From positions 1-42,226 of the IMG/VR virus record IMGVR_UViG_3300033154_000104: 42,226 nt of DNA; one strand, 5' to 3'. Position 1 is the first letter of the stretch; each line of letters begins with the position of its first letter. The translations under genes and the position numbers were made by a program. This document shows, one piece after another, positions 7,716 through 15,933 of the stretch. Origin of the DNA: a virus. The notes below the pieces were generated by a model. That model worked only from the letters and a program-made list of their open reading frames with translations. It did not search any database and was not told where the DNA came from.

Positions 7716-9002
7716 ATGAAGTCACTGATTCAGTTCATCATTCGGGCCTTCCTGCCCTGCGTCACGAGCGCGGACCTGACGACCCTTTCCGAGATCCTCA
7801 AGGAGGTCTACGACCCCGTGATCGAGGATCAACAGAACCTCGAGGCGTTCACCTGGAAGGAATTCCAGGACGGGGACGACGAGCTGGGTGGTCAAGGTTG
7901 GTTCTTCGCCGTGAAGGTCGGGGGCAACCAGGAAGGCATCGGCGCCCGCGCCGAGAAGGGCACGCTCCCCGTGCCTGCACACCAGCGGTGGCAGAACGGC
8001 CTGATCTACTGGAGGTTGCTCTACGGAGCCTTCGAGCTGAGCGGGCCCGTGATCGAGGCCGCCAAGACCAACCTCAAAGCCTTCGCCAACGCCCGCACGG
8101 ACGAGATCGAAGGCCTCACCCGCGACACGATCAAGGACTTCAACCGTCAGATCTTCGGCGACGGTACCGGGATCATGGCGCTCTGCACCGCGATCAACTC
8201 GACGGTGACGCAGGAGGTCGACAACGCGCAGTACCTCCGCGTCAACATGATGATCGACATCTGGGACGACGGTAACCCGGACGCCATCATCGGAGACAGC
8301 CTGCAAATCACGGCCATCTCCCCGAACGCGGACGGCACCGCGGACCTGACCACGGACACCGGATCGCACACGACAGCCGTGGGCGACATGATCCGGCGCG
8401 AGGATGCAGCGGTCGACGACGGAGCGGGAGACGCGACGTCCTACGAGATGACCGGCCTGCAAGAGATCATCGACGACGGGACGATCGCGGCGACGTTCGA
8501 GAACATCGTGCGAGCGGACTTCCCGATCTGGAATGGTCACGTCCTCGACAACAGTGGAACGGATCGCAACCTCACTCTCGACATCCTGCAACAGGCCGAG
8601 GATGCGGTGTACCGCGCCGCGTCGAAGCGGCCCAACTGGATCCGCATGAACTTGGGCCAGCGCCGCAAGTTCTTCGACCTGGTCGCTCCGGACAAGCGGT
8701 ACATGAGCGGTCGGATCGACGGCGGCTGGGAGCGGCTCGAGTACAACGGCCTCGAGCTGACGGTCGACGTGGACGCCCCGAAGGGCAAGATCATCTTCCT
8801 CACCAAGGAGACGATCAAGAAGTACAGCCTGCGGAAGTTCGGGCTGATCGACTTCGATGGCCTGGTCCTGCGCCAGAAAGACGGCAAGGACCTCTGGGGC
8901 GGCTACATCGGTGCGTACTGCAACCTGGGCAGCAAGCGGCCCAACTGCAACGCGATCGTCACCGATCTCTCGGAGCCGACCGAGGAACAGTGGGTCTGGT
9001 GA
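7716..9002 (+). CDS. Major capsid (coat) protein
   Basis: This 428-residue protein starts at ATG 7716, preceded by TAGGAG. It directly follows the scaffold and has the length and mixed alpha/beta composition of HK97-fold coats. The N-terminal part (ILKEVYDPVIEDQQNLEAF), a middle basic/aromatic segment (SKRPNWIRMNLGQRRKFFD) and the C-terminal VDVDAPKGKIIFL to GLIDFDG run resemble unprocessed-type phage coats I know. A beta-rich acidic insertion lies near residues 200-260. A structured intergenic hairpin follows the gene. The fold assignment rests on context and general resemblance. Confidence 0.85.
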   Translation: MKSLIQFIIRAFLPCVTSADLTTLSEILKEVYDPVIEDQQNLEAFTWKEFQDGDDELGGQGWFFAVKVGGNQEGIGARAEKGTLPVPAHQRWQNGLIYWRLLYGAFELSGPVIEAAKTNLKAFANARTDEIEGLTRDTIKDFNRQIFGDGTGIMALCTAINSTVTQEVDNAQYLRVNMMIDIWDDGNPDAIIGDSLQITAISPNADGTADLTTDTGSHTTAVGDMIRREDAAVDDGAGDATSYEMTGLQEIIDDGTIAATFENIVRADFPIWNGHVLDNSGTDRNLTLDILQQAEDAVYRAASKRPNWIRMNLGQRRKFFDLVAPDKRYMSGRIDGGWERLEYNGLELTVDVDAPKGKIIFLTKETIKKYSLRKFGLIDFDGLVLRQKDGKDLWGGYIGAYCNLGSKRPNCNAIVTDLSEPTEEQWVW

Positions 9003-9020
9003 TCTGAGGCCCCAATAGGA

Positions 9021-9063
9021 GGGGGGGCGGTAGTCCAACATGCGGACCTGGGCATCGCCCCCC
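9021..9063. other. Hairpin after the coat gene
   Basis: GGGGGGCG at 9022-9029 pairs with CGCCCCCC at 9056-9063, with an inner GTCC/GGAC stem (9033-9036 with 9044-9047). It lies between the coat stop and the next ATG at 9081. There is no T run behind it. It could be an attenuator or RNA stabiliser that sets coat mRNA levels above the downstream genes. Confidence 0.45.
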
Positions 9064-9080
9064 AGCCTTTCGAGGAGAAG

Positions 9081-9536
9081 ATGGAAATCAACCTCCGAGC
9101 CAGCGAGCACAGCTACGACTTCGATCGGCCCATGACGGTGTCCGCGCTGGCTATGTTCGATCCGGACCTGCGCCTGGTGCTCAACAAGCGGTACGAGCTG
9201 TTCCAGGTCATGCGGGTGCGCAACCGATACCGCAAGTTCTGGTCGCCGACGATCGGGAACATCTGCTTCATCGAGCCGGTCCTGATCTGGGTGGTCGACT
9301 GGAAGCAGGGCCTCGAGCACCGTGACGACCCGCGCCCGCTGATCCACGAACTCTGGGAGTGCGACGTTCTGCGCCATCCCAAGCTGATGAAGGAACGGCG
9401 CGAGCTGGTCGAGAAGAACGCCGAGCAGGCACGCAAGACAGTCAAGGACAACTACCGCCACGCGCTGCTCGACAACTGGCGGATCTTGCAGAAGGCATTC
9501 GAGCCGCTGGTCAATTCGCCAGGGCTCGTGAATTAG
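9081..9536 (+). CDS. Hypothetical protein downstream of coat
   Basis: This 151-residue protein starts at ATG 9081 after CGAGGAGA. The first half is mixed, with a beta-like WSPTIGNICFIEPVLIWVVDWK stretch (shown here only as positions about 73-94). The second half is a long charged helix with ERRELVEKNAEQARKTVKDN. There are no recognised motifs. Immediately downstream of the coat gene, a head-completion, decoration or connector role is plausible but unproven. Confidence 0.6.
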   Translation: MEINLRASEHSYDFDRPMTVSALAMFDPDLRLVLNKRYELFQVMRVRNRYRKFWSPTIGNICFIEPVLIWVVDWKQGLEHRDDPRPLIHELWECDVLRHPKLMKERRELVEKNAEQARKTVKDNYRHALLDNWRILQKAFEPLVNSPGLVN

Positions 9537-9544
9537 GGGGAGAG

Positions 9545-10102
9545 ATGGACCTACTGAACGCGAGTCTCCAAGACATCAAGCAACGCTACGACAGCCGGAA
9601 CTACACGATCCCGGCGCTCGAGTGGACGACGGTCAGCGATGCAGCCGGCCACTTCATGCTCGAGAAGTGCAAAAGCCGCGGCCTGGTGATGATCCGCTAC
9701 AACGACGACATCGAAGTGCTGAAGCTCAAGGGCATGACCAATGCGATCCGGCGCTACGAGTACGCGGTCGAGCATCACAAGCGGACCAACATGCGCCAGG
9801 ACGAGCTGAAGTTCCCTCCGGTGCCGAAGTCGCAGATGGTCCGCGAGTCCGAGGAGCAGATCCCGGCGCTCAAGAAAGCGATCGCGGCCCTGCAAGCGAG
9901 GGTCGATCCCAAGAAGGCCAAGGTACGCGCCGAGAAGCTGGACGCTCTGACCGAGAAGGCGATCGAGCTGCCCGGCCTGGCCGAAATGACCGTGGAGGAC
10001 CTGCGCGACGAGGCCCGCAAAGAGAAGATCGAGTTCAAGAACAACTGGACCCGCAAGATGTTCATCGACAAGCTGACCGAGAAGGCCAGTCAGGTCGCGT
10101 AG
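9545..10102 (+). CDS. Protein with C-terminal HeH/LEM-like DNA-binding motif
   Basis: This is a 185-residue protein starting at ATG 9545 with GGGGGAGAG upstream. The N-terminal half is unrecognised and the middle is helical and charged. The last ~38 residues (MTVEDLRDEARKEKIEFKNN onward) match the pattern of HeH/LEM/SAP-like helix-extended-helix domains, with T-x-x-x-L-R-x-x-A-x-x, then a basic residue, and an I-D-K-L-T end. Such small domains often bind DNA and recur in phage head genes and Rho N-termini. The stop TAG is part of the next gene's SD. Possible head-tail or DNA-organising protein. Confidence 0.6.
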   Translation: MDLLNASLQDIKQRYDSRNYTIPALEWTTVSDAAGHFMLEKCKSRGLVMIRYNDDIEVLKLKGMTNAIRRYEYAVEHHKRTNMRQDELKFPPVPKSQMVRESEEQIPALKKAIAALQARVDPKKAKVRAEKLDALTEKAIELPGLAEMTVEDLRDEARKEKIEFKNNWTRKMFIDKLTEKASQVA

Positions 10103-10111
10103 GAGAGGCCG

Positions 10112-10396
10112 ATGCTGAGAGCGACGGCGATCGTTGTCGACAACGCGGACGTCATCATCGAGTGCCGGTCGTTCCTCGGCGGCCTGTTCCTCGGTGGGGG
10201 CTCCGGCGTGGCGTTCTACAGGGGGTACCTCGCCATCGCGGCGAATCACATCGGTTCGGTGGCGAGCGGCCTGCACCTGAAGGATTTGTCGTTCCCGATC
10301 GACGTCGACATCGTGAGATCCGGACGCGACCAGAGCGGATTCTTCGTCAAAGCCGCGGCGACAGGGTCGAAAGTGGTCGTCTACGTCAGCAAGTAG
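10112..10396 (+). CDS. Five-member paralogue cassette, copy 1
   Basis: This 94-residue, beta-rich protein is the first of five tandem relatives between 10.1 and 11.6 kb. It shows the shared skeleton: a short start, then C-R-S-F-L-G-G at about residues 17-23, then a Gly-rich turn, F-Y-R-G, A-N-H-I, P-I-D-V-D and a VVVYVSK end. It is closest to copy 5 (both have ATAIVVDNA and GTGSKV). No family recognised. Its place after the coat and connector-like genes suggests a capsid decoration or small tail beta-protein. The stop codon merges into the next SD (TAGGAG). Confidence 0.72.
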   Translation: MLRATAIVVDNADVIIECRSFLGGLFLGGGSGVAFYRGYLAIAANHIGSVASGLHLKDLSFPIDVDIVRSGRDQSGFFVKAAATGSKVVVYVSK

Positions 10397-10403
10397 GAGC
10401 GCC

Positions 10404-10694
10404 ATGCTCAGAATCACAACAGTCCACTGTACGACCAACGTCTTCATCCCCTGCCGGTCCTACCTCGGTGGGTACGCGGTATCCAACCAGACGAACATCT
10501 ACAGGGGCGCGACGGCGTCGGTGGACGAGAACCTGATCTCCTCCCTCGACGCTTCCGACGTGGGTGGCCCGCGGAACCACACCCCGCACTGGCCGATCGA
10601 GGTCGACGTCGACGGATTGACTCCGGGAGTCAAGCGCAGCGGGATCTACGTCCAGGCCGTAGGGAATCAGTGTGTCGTCTACGTCAGCAAGTAG
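10404..10694 (+). CDS. Five-member paralogue cassette, copy 2
   Basis: This 96-residue protein starts at ATG 10404, seven bases after copy 1. It is a near twin of copy 3: both begin MLRIT, share IPCR-x-YLGGYAV and a DIYRG or NIYRG element, and contain GPR followed by H-x-P-H. They also share PIEVDVDG and the VYVSK ending. The insert around GLTPGVKR makes it slightly longer than copy 3. Predicted to be all beta. The CTACGTCAGCAAGTAGGAG end block is identical to those closing copies 1 and 3. Function unknown. Confidence 0.72.
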   Translation: MLRITTVHCTTNVFIPCRSYLGGYAVSNQTNIYRGATASVDENLISSLDASDVGGPRNHTPHWPIEVDVDGLTPGVKRSGIYVQAVGNQCVVYVSK

Positions 10695-10702
10695 GAGCTG
10701 CC

Positions 10703-10975
10703 ATGCTCAGGATCACAGCCGTTCGCTGCACCACCGACGTCCACATCCCCTGCCGGGCGTACCTCGGCGGGTATGCGGTGACCGGGCAGACCGACATCTA
10801 CAGGGGCGAGAGTGCTACGGCGGCGCAACAGATCGGGGCCCTGGATTCCTCAGACGCCATCGGCCCGCGGAAGCATGACCCGCACTTCCCGATTGAGGTC
10901 GACGTCGATGGCGAGAACAGCGGGATCTTCGTCGAGGCTTCCGGGAACTCGTGCATCGTCTACGTCAGCAAGTAG
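10703..10975 (+). CDS. Five-member paralogue cassette, copy 3
   Basis: This 90-residue protein starts at ATG 10703, which has the SD; the in-frame start at 10670 lies inside copy 2. It is the shortest member and the closest relative of copy 2, with the same MLRIT start, CRAYLGGYAV, DIYRG, GPRKHDPH and PIEVDVDG elements. It ends in VYVSK followed by the shared TAG stop and SD block. Together, copies 2 and 3 look like the youngest duplication in the cassette. Confidence 0.72.
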   Translation: MLRITAVRCTTDVHIPCRAYLGGYAVTGQTDIYRGESATAAQQIGALDSSDAIGPRKHDPHFPIEVDVDGENSGIFVEASGNSCIVYVSK

Positions 10976-10984
10976 GAGATCGAG

Positions 10985-11272
10985 ATGGGCCCACGAGCTA
11001 ATGCGGTGAGGGTGGTCAACGCGGACCTCACGGTTCCGTGCCGGTCTTACCTCGGATGCATGTATATCGGCGGCGGCGGAACGGTCGCAATCTTCAAGGC
11101 AGAGGCCGGGATTCACGCGAATCGGCTGACCTACGTCTCCGCTGGCAACAGCCACGAGCCCTCACACCCGATAGAAGTGGACGGCAAGCTATCGACGGGT
11201 CAGAACGTCAGCCAGATCGTCATCAACGCGGCAGGATCGAACACGACCGTCCTGGTCTACTACGGCGAGTAG
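10985..11272 (+). CDS. Five-member paralogue cassette, copy 4
   Basis: This 95-residue divergent member starts at ATG 10985. It retains the family skeleton (PCRSYLGCMYIGGGG, an IFKAE element, PIEVDGK) but ends VLVYYGE instead of VYVSK. CMYIGGGG is shared in style with copy 5's CMWLSGGS, so it may be related to the outer pair. Spacing and the TAGGAG junction match the rest of the cassette. Function unknown. Confidence 0.68.
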   Translation: MGPRANAVRVVNADLTVPCRSYLGCMYIGGGGTVAIFKAEAGIHANRLTYVSAGNSHEPSHPIEVDGKLSTGQNVSQIVINAAGSNTTVLVYYGE

Positions 11273-11281
11273 GAGCACACG

Positions 11282-11563
11282 ATGGGCCTGAGAGCGACCG
11301 CGATCGTCGTCGACAACGCGAACAAGATGATCAATTGTCGGCATTACCTCGGCTGCATGTGGCTCAGTGGCGGGAGTGGGGTCGGCATCTTCAGGGCCAA
11401 CTCGCTGACCGCCAATCACATCGCGTCAGTGTCGTCAGGGAACCACCACAACCCGGCGTTCCCCGTCAACTGCTCTGGCATTTCGGGAGGGAACCCCTAC
11501 GAGAGGATCTACGTCTCCGGGGAGGGGACCGGATCGAAGGTGATCGTGTACGTCAGCTTTTAA
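11282..11563 (+). CDS. Five-member paralogue cassette, copy 5
   Basis: This 93-residue last member starts at ATG 11282. It matches copy 1 best (LRATAIVVDNAN near the start, TANHIASVSSG in the middle, GTGSKVIVYVSF at the end), so outer copies 1 and 5 look older than the inner pair 2 and 3. It carries CRHYLGC and a His/Asn-rich NHHNPAFPVN. After its TAA there is a small GCGA-looped hairpin (11573-11586) before the next gene, unlike the TAG junctions between the copies. Function unknown. Confidence 0.7.
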   Translation: MGLRATAIVVDNANKMINCRHYLGCMWLSGGSGVGIFRANSLTANHIASVSSGNHHNPAFPVNCSGISGGNPYERIYVSGEGTGSKVIVYVSF

Positions 11564-11572
11564 CCCAAGTAT

Positions 11573-11586
11573 CCGGCGCGAGCCGG
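11573..11586. other. Small GCGA-loop hairpin after the cassette
   Basis: CCGGC (11573-11577), loop GCGA, then GCCGG (11582-11586). It is a stable five-pair stem with a GNRA loop in the 47-base gap behind the last paralogue. It may mark a transcript end or an RNase-resistant 3' end, but no T run follows. Weak evidence. Confidence 0.3.
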
Positions 11587-11610
11587 GGCCAACTATGGAG
11601 GGACAGAGAG

Positions 11611-12078
11611 ATGATCAGACAACGGAACATGGACCCCGAGGGAGCGCCAGGACTCTGGCTGTTCCACTCGCAGATGAGCGAGGCGGTCGCCAACGTCGAC
11701 GACTCCGCGGGGATAGTCCTCGCCGACGTCGAGAAGGTCGACCTGGTCGAGCTGGGGATCTGGGTCGCCACGCTATCGGGCGGAACCCCCAACCTCGGAG
11801 TCGCGCTCTACACGGCGGGCGATGCGACCTACGGAGGGGCGGCCACGGAGATCCAGAACGGAACCCTCGCCACCGCCGCGAAGCAGGTGAAGGTCGACAA
11901 GTTCACCGACGTCTCGGTCATTCCGGACTACTCCGCGGCCTCGACGAATGTGGCGACGACCGGCTTTTCTCGCACCGGCGGGGTGATGAAGCTCGCGCTG
12001 ATCCCGATCGGCGATGCGACGGCATTCACCGCGAACGTCTGGGCACTTCTGCGCGTCTGGAAGCGCAAGGACCTGTAG
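11611..12078 (+). CDS. Hypothetical beta-rich structural protein
   Basis: This 155-residue product starts at ATG 11611 after GGGACAGAGAG. The open frame upstream is only a shadow of the cassette. The sequence is beta-rich with Gly/Ala/Thr segments (VDLVELGIWVATLSGGTP and SRTGGVMKLALIPIGDATAF) and a basic WKRKDL end. This composition is typical of head or tail structural proteins. No family recognised. The stop TAG forms part of the next SD (TAGGAGG). Confidence 0.62.
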   Translation: MIRQRNMDPEGAPGLWLFHSQMSEAVANVDDSAGIVLADVEKVDLVELGIWVATLSGGTPNLGVALYTAGDATYGGAATEIQNGTLATAAKQVKVDKFTDVSVIPDYSAASTNVATTGFSRTGGVMKLALIPIGDATAFTANVWALLRVWKRKDL

Positions 12079-12087
12079 GAGGACACC

Positions 12088-12696
12088 ATGCTCGACCGAA
12101 GCCACATCACCGGGAAGGTCGTCACCATCCTGTCCACGCCCGACAAGCGGAAGCGCCAGTTCGGGAAGGGCTGGGATTGGGAGTACAAGGACGGCCTGTA
12201 CCGGGTCCGCAAGCAGTCCCGGAACATCGTCACCAACGACGGCGACCTGTACTACGCGCAGCGGGCAGCTCTGCTCACGACGGGCACGCCGATCGCCCCG
12301 GTCCCGACCGACTTCACGGACGCCAACGGCGTGCCGGACATGGTCATGGAGCTGTACGCCGACTGCTCCACGGCGCCGGCCAAGGGGAACGATCGCAGCT
12401 CGATGGCGGGCGGCGCGGTCGTCGCGTCCTCGGAGCAGGCGCTCGAGAGCGGCTACCCCAAGGTCAACGACGGGGACGGCGACAACACGGGTGCGGGCGT
12501 CGACATCGTGACCTACACGGTGATCTACACCACCGGCACCCTCGACGACACGGGCATCGACGACGTCTACCTGACGAATCCCTCGCCGGGAGCGTCCGAG
12601 AACCTACTCTGCCACGCGGACGGCCTGGGCAGTCGCACGATCACCACCGCGGACTCCTTCAAGGTGATGGTCAACCATGAGCTGCTTGGGGTCTAG
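12088..12696 (+). CDS. Hypothetical virion-type protein
   Basis: This 202-residue protein starts at ATG 12088 with TAGGAGG nine bases upstream. A compact N-terminus (HITGKVVTILSTPDKRKRQF, then GKGWDWEYKDGLY) is followed by a long mixed segment and a beta-like, Asp/Thr-rich second half (VTYTVIYTTGTLDDTGIDDV). It lies in the tail-side gene block and ends right against the next start (TAGGTG). No motif identified. Confidence 0.6.
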   Translation: MLDRSHITGKVVTILSTPDKRKRQFGKGWDWEYKDGLYRVRKQSRNIVTNDGDLYYAQRAALLTTGTPIAPVPTDFTDANGVPDMVMELYADCSTAPAKGNDRSSMAGGAVVASSEQALESGYPKVNDGDGDNTGAGVDIVTYTVIYTTGTLDDTGIDDVYLTNPSPGASENLLCHADGLGSRTITTADSFKVMVNHELLGV

Positions 12697-13053
12697 GTGG
12701 CGCTCAAGGACAGACTGAGAGGCCGGGAGACGGTGGTCGCAACCGTGACTCGCGGCCCCTTGTTCTGGCGGATCTACTACGGGGACGGCTCGCACGTCAG
12801 GTCGGAGGATCTTCAGTGGGATGAGGCTCCCTCCGACAACGTGCAGGCCGTTCTCGTGTTCCGCCTTTCCCCTCGAGGCGACTGCCTGCACAGCGAAGCG
12901 CGTGCGGGGACTGACGAGTACCGGCTCGAGGGCCACGACGAAGTGAAGATCGGGAAGTGGTGCACCGACATCGACAGGATCATGGTGGACGTCAACGCGG
13001 AGCAGCGGAGACAGCTCGCCAGGCCGATCGCGGAGATCATCGGTGGCGATTAA
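12697..13053 (+). CDS. Hypothetical protein
   Basis: This 118-residue protein starts at GTG 12697, directly after the upstream TAG. It contains an aromatic beta segment (GPLFWRIYYGDGSHV), one cysteine near CLHSEAR and another in KWCTDIDRI, and ends in a helical, basic C-terminus (NAEQRRQLARPIAEII). The next gene's GTG overlaps its 3' end by 11 bases. No known family. Likely translationally coupled to its neighbours. Confidence 0.55.
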   Translation: MALKDRLRGRETVVATVTRGPLFWRIYYGDGSHVRSEDLQWDEAPSDNVQAVLVFRLSPRGDCLHSEARAGTDEYRLEGHDEVKIGKWCTDIDRIMVDVNAEQRRQLARPIAEIIGGD

Positions 13054-15202
13054 GTACTACCTACGCTCGCAGGATACCGACGCAACGTGCGATGCGGGCG
13101 CGAACGACGCCGACTACGACCTCGACGCTGCGGTCGGCAGCGGGCCGAACGGCGACCAATCGAGCGACTACAACAACTCGACGTGGGTCGAGGCGTGGAC
13201 GTTCGACATCGACGTCTCGTCAGGGGTCACGAAGTCGACCGGCGATCACAGCGTCAGCGTGGAGATCTCCGCGATCACCGCGGCCCCCGGCGTTCGCTGG
13301 AGAATTCAGGAGATCAGCTCCGGCTGCGCCGTCCTGAACAGCTCGAGCTACACGGGCGAGTACACCAGCGCCGGGGTCAAGACCGACACGCTGAACCTGA
13401 CCTGGAGCACCGGCGTCCGGCTGCGGCTATCGGTCGAGATGCGCCGCAACACGGGCCACTCGAAGTCGCGGGCGACCCTCTCCCTCGAGGACGCCGACAG
13501 CTTCGTGAACACGCCCTGGACGGTCGCCGGTATCGACTACACCTCGGTCAAGGACGAGGACGAGAACATCGACGAGGCCGTGCTGACCGTGGCCGAGGTC
13601 GTCACCCAGATCGACAGCGCCGAGAACATCGACGACGCCCTGGTGGTCCTGTCCGCTTACGTCTCGCAGGCCGACAACGCCGAGAACATCGACGAGGTAG
13701 TGCTCAACCTCAAGAGCACCTTCTCGCTGACCGACAGTGACGTGACCCTGGTCGAGGCGATCGTGGCCCTTTCGGCCTACGCCTCCCAGGTCGACAAGGA
13801 CGTGCACCTGGTCGAGGCCGTGCTGACCCTCGCGGGCTACGTCGCCCAGACCGACGCCGACGAGAGCCTCGTCGAGCTGGTGCTCGCTCTGAGCAACTAC
13901 GCCACCGTGAAGGACGCCACTGAGAGCATCGACGAGTCCACTATCGCTCTCGGCGACCTGAATCAGGTGGACGACGACGCTGAGAACATCGGCGAGGAGG
14001 TCGTCTCCCTCAAGGGCACCGGGGGGACGAACTACAAGTCGGTCATCGACAACGACGAGAGCCTGAACGAAGTACTCCTCGCGCTGGCGGCCTACGTCTC
14101 CCAGATCGACAGTACCGAGAACATCGACGAGTCCGTGCTGCTCGCGGGCGACATCGCCAAGGTGGCCGGCGACACCGAGAGCCTCGACGAATCCACCGTG
14201 GCCCTCGGCGACCTGGTCAACGTCGACGACGACGCGGAGAACATCGGCGAGGACGTCGTCTCCCTCAAGAGCACCGGGGGGATCGACTACGACTCCGTCG
14301 CCGACAGCGCCGAGAACATCGGCGAGGCGGTCATCTCCGTGGCCGCCCTGGTCGCCATCGCCAACCGGCAGGAGACGATCGGCGAGACGGCCCTGGGCTT
14401 CGGGGCGCTGACCAAGGCCCTCAGTGAGTCCGAGAACATCACCGAGGGCGTCATCGCGGTCGGCGACCTCCTGGCCCTGTTCGGTGAGACGTGCTCGATC
14501 GTCGAGTCGGTCGTCACCTCGTTCTCGTCGCTGCTCCCGTCCACCGGGCCCGCCCCGGACGATGGCTGGGAGCGGCCTGACCCCGTGGGTAGCCCCTGGG
14601 AGTCGATCATCACCGCCGAGAGCGAGTACGCCGGTCGCGGCCTGACCGACACCGAGTACTTCACGCAAGATCCGGCGCAGCAACAGTGGAATCAGTTCAT
14701 CCCGACCTGGGACTTCAGTGAGGACAAGGACTGGGCTCTCACCGGGAATGCGACCATCACCTCCGGCCACCTGAAGCTCCGGACGGTCAGCTTCGGGAGC
14801 GGCACTACGACAAGCGGCCACGCCCAAGTCCTGATGCTCCCGACCGTGGTCGGCGATCGCTACACCCTGAAGTGCCGCATCTACGGCGGGAGCGCCTACG
14901 ATCAGGACAACGAGTGGGACAAGCTCTCCTGCAAGCTCAACTGGTCGGGCGGCGGAGTGAACGCCCTGTTGGTGCGGAAGTTCGCGGGGTACCAGGAGTT
15001 CACCCTCCTGAAGGACTGGATGGCCCCGTCGAATCAGCTACAGATCCGGTTCGACAACGTCCCCTACTCATTCCAGCCTGCGTTGTGGATCAGCGAGTGG
15101 TGGGTCGATTGGGTGAGCATGAAGCTGGCTGTTGAAGAAGCGGGACAGGACGACCCCACGGAGTACACACCCGCGGACGGCGCCTCGACCGTCTGGAGCT
15201 AA
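13043..15202 (+). CDS. 719-aa repeat protein with C-terminal jelly-roll-like domain
   Basis: Likely an exposed fibre or tail-side protein. Start GTG 13043 overlaps the previous stop. Residues 1-170 look like a beta-sandwich ([40 protein letters not shown]). Residues 171-500 are sixteen tandem units with a 20-residue period: acidic start, E-N-I-D/G-E, then V/A-V-L-x-L and a hydrophobic Y-V-x-Q stretch. Two units (8 and 12) are 25 residues because of a Thr-Gly-Gly insert. Residues ~530-700 resemble a carbohydrate-binding jelly-roll ([20 protein letters not shown], later [12 protein letters not shown]). Function is unproven; the ends suggest glycan or cell-surface contact. Confidence 0.75.
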   Translation: MAIKYYLRSQDTDATCDAGANDADYDLDAAVGSGPNGDQSSDYNNSTWVEAWTFDIDVSSGVTKSTGDHSVSVEISAITAAPGVRWRIQEISSGCAVLNSSSYTGEYTSAGVKTDTLNLTWSTGVRLRLSVEMRRNTGHSKSRATLSLEDADSFVNTPWTVAGIDYTSVKDEDENIDEAVLTVAEVVTQIDSAENIDDALVVLSAYVSQADNAENIDEVVLNLKSTFSLTDSDVTLVEAIVALSAYASQVDKDVHLVEAVLTLAGYVAQTDADESLVELVLALSNYATVKDATESIDESTIALGDLNQVDDDAENIGEEVVSLKGTGGTNYKSVIDNDESLNEVLLALAAYVSQIDSTENIDESVLLAGDIAKVAGDTESLDESTVALGDLVNVDDDAENIGEDVVSLKSTGGIDYDSVADSAENIGEAVISVAALVAIANRQETIGETALGFGALTKALSESENITEGVIAVGDLLALFGETCSIVESVVTSFSSLLPSTGPAPDDGWERPDPVGSPWESIITAESEYAGRGLTDTEYFTQDPAQQQWNQFIPTWDFSEDKDWALTGNATITSGHLKLRTVSFGSGTTTSGHAQVLMLPTVVGDRYTLKCRIYGGSAYDQDNEWDKLSCKLNWSGGGVNALLVRKFAGYQEFTLLKDWMAPSNQLQIRFDNVPYSFQPALWISEWWVDWVSMKLAVEEAGQDDPTEYTPADGASTVWS
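13553..14542 (+). repeat. Sixteen tandem ~60-bp protein-coding repeats
   Basis: The DNA encodes consecutive units of about 20 residues that start with DSAENIDE-like blocks. Units 7-8 ([13 protein letters not shown], then the TGG insert) and 11-12 ([13 protein letters not shown], then TGG) are nearly the same, so an 80- to 85-residue block was duplicated. Units 2 and 3 also share DNAENID/DSAENID. The period is too regular to be chance, and this is not a CRISPR array because the units are coding and vary between copies. Confidence 0.85.
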
Positions 15203-15204
15203 CC

Positions 15205-15933
15205 ATGATCCTTGCAGCGAACACGACAGATTTCGCCTCCGGCGCCCTCGGCCTGGTCGAGCTGGCCTTGTCGTACCTGAACGACAGGAAGCAGCAGTAC
15301 TACTCGAAGTCCGAGATGATCGAGTACATCAACCAGGAGCAGTTCAAGCTGGGCAGCCTGATCAACCGGCTGCACGAGACGTACTTCGTCACCAGCGCGA
15401 CGACGCCGAGCACGACCTCGTCGACCTACCAGCTCCCGACCGACCTGGTGCACCTGATGGGGATTGAGCTGGGGGAGAGCGCCAGCGACAGCGACCCGAA
15501 GGACCTGATGGAGGTCCACGTCACCGACCGCAAGTTCTACCAGGAACTCGACGCGGTCAACAACAAGCGCCAGTTCGGCTTCTTCATGGTGCAGGGGCGC
15601 GAGTTCACGATCATGCCCTCGGACGCCGAGGGCGGGAACCTCCTCCGCGTGTTCTACGTCCAGCGGTTGATCCCGTTCCTCGCGGACGGCACGGAAGACA
15701 CCCGCGAGAGCATCATCCCGAAGGAGCACCACGAGCTGCTCGCCCTCGGAGCCGCCCGGCGCGGGCGCCTGAAGCTGGGCCGCCCCAACATGGAGCTCGC
15801 GGCGGCCTACGGGGAGGCGCTCGAGCTGCTCGAGGACACGGTCATGCGCTTCTCGCCGCAGCGTGAGGAGCGGATCGAGCCGTTCTACGGGACCGATGGG
15901 CCGAAGCTCCCGATCACGGGAAGGACGGGCTGA
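15205..15933 (+). CDS. Head-tail adaptor-like protein
   Basis: This 242-residue protein starts at ATG 15205. It has N-terminal helices ([20 protein letters not shown]), the [16 protein letters not shown] segment with the Y-x-L-P-x-D element seen in phage adaptor and connector proteins, and a C-terminal helical block ([16 protein letters not shown]). It sits between the repeat protein and the large tail-hub protein, where P22-type phages place adaptors that join portal and tail. Moderate confidence; no database check. Confidence 0.65.
   Translation: MILAANTTDFASGALGLVELALSYLNDRKQQYYSKSEMIEYINQEQFKLGSLINRLHETYFVTSATTPSTTSSTYQLPTDLVHLMGIELGESASDSDPKDLMEVHVTDRKFYQELDAVNNKRQFGFFMVQGREFTIMPSDAEGGNLLRVFYVQRLIPFLADGTEDTRESIIPKEHHELLALGAARRGRLKLGRPNMELAAAYGEALELLEDTVMRFSPQREERIEPFYGTDGPKLPITGRTG

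Noticed and set aside
13553-14542. CRISPR-like periodicity
   Set aside because: Units are coding, vary at most positions, and have no spacers or cas genes nearby.
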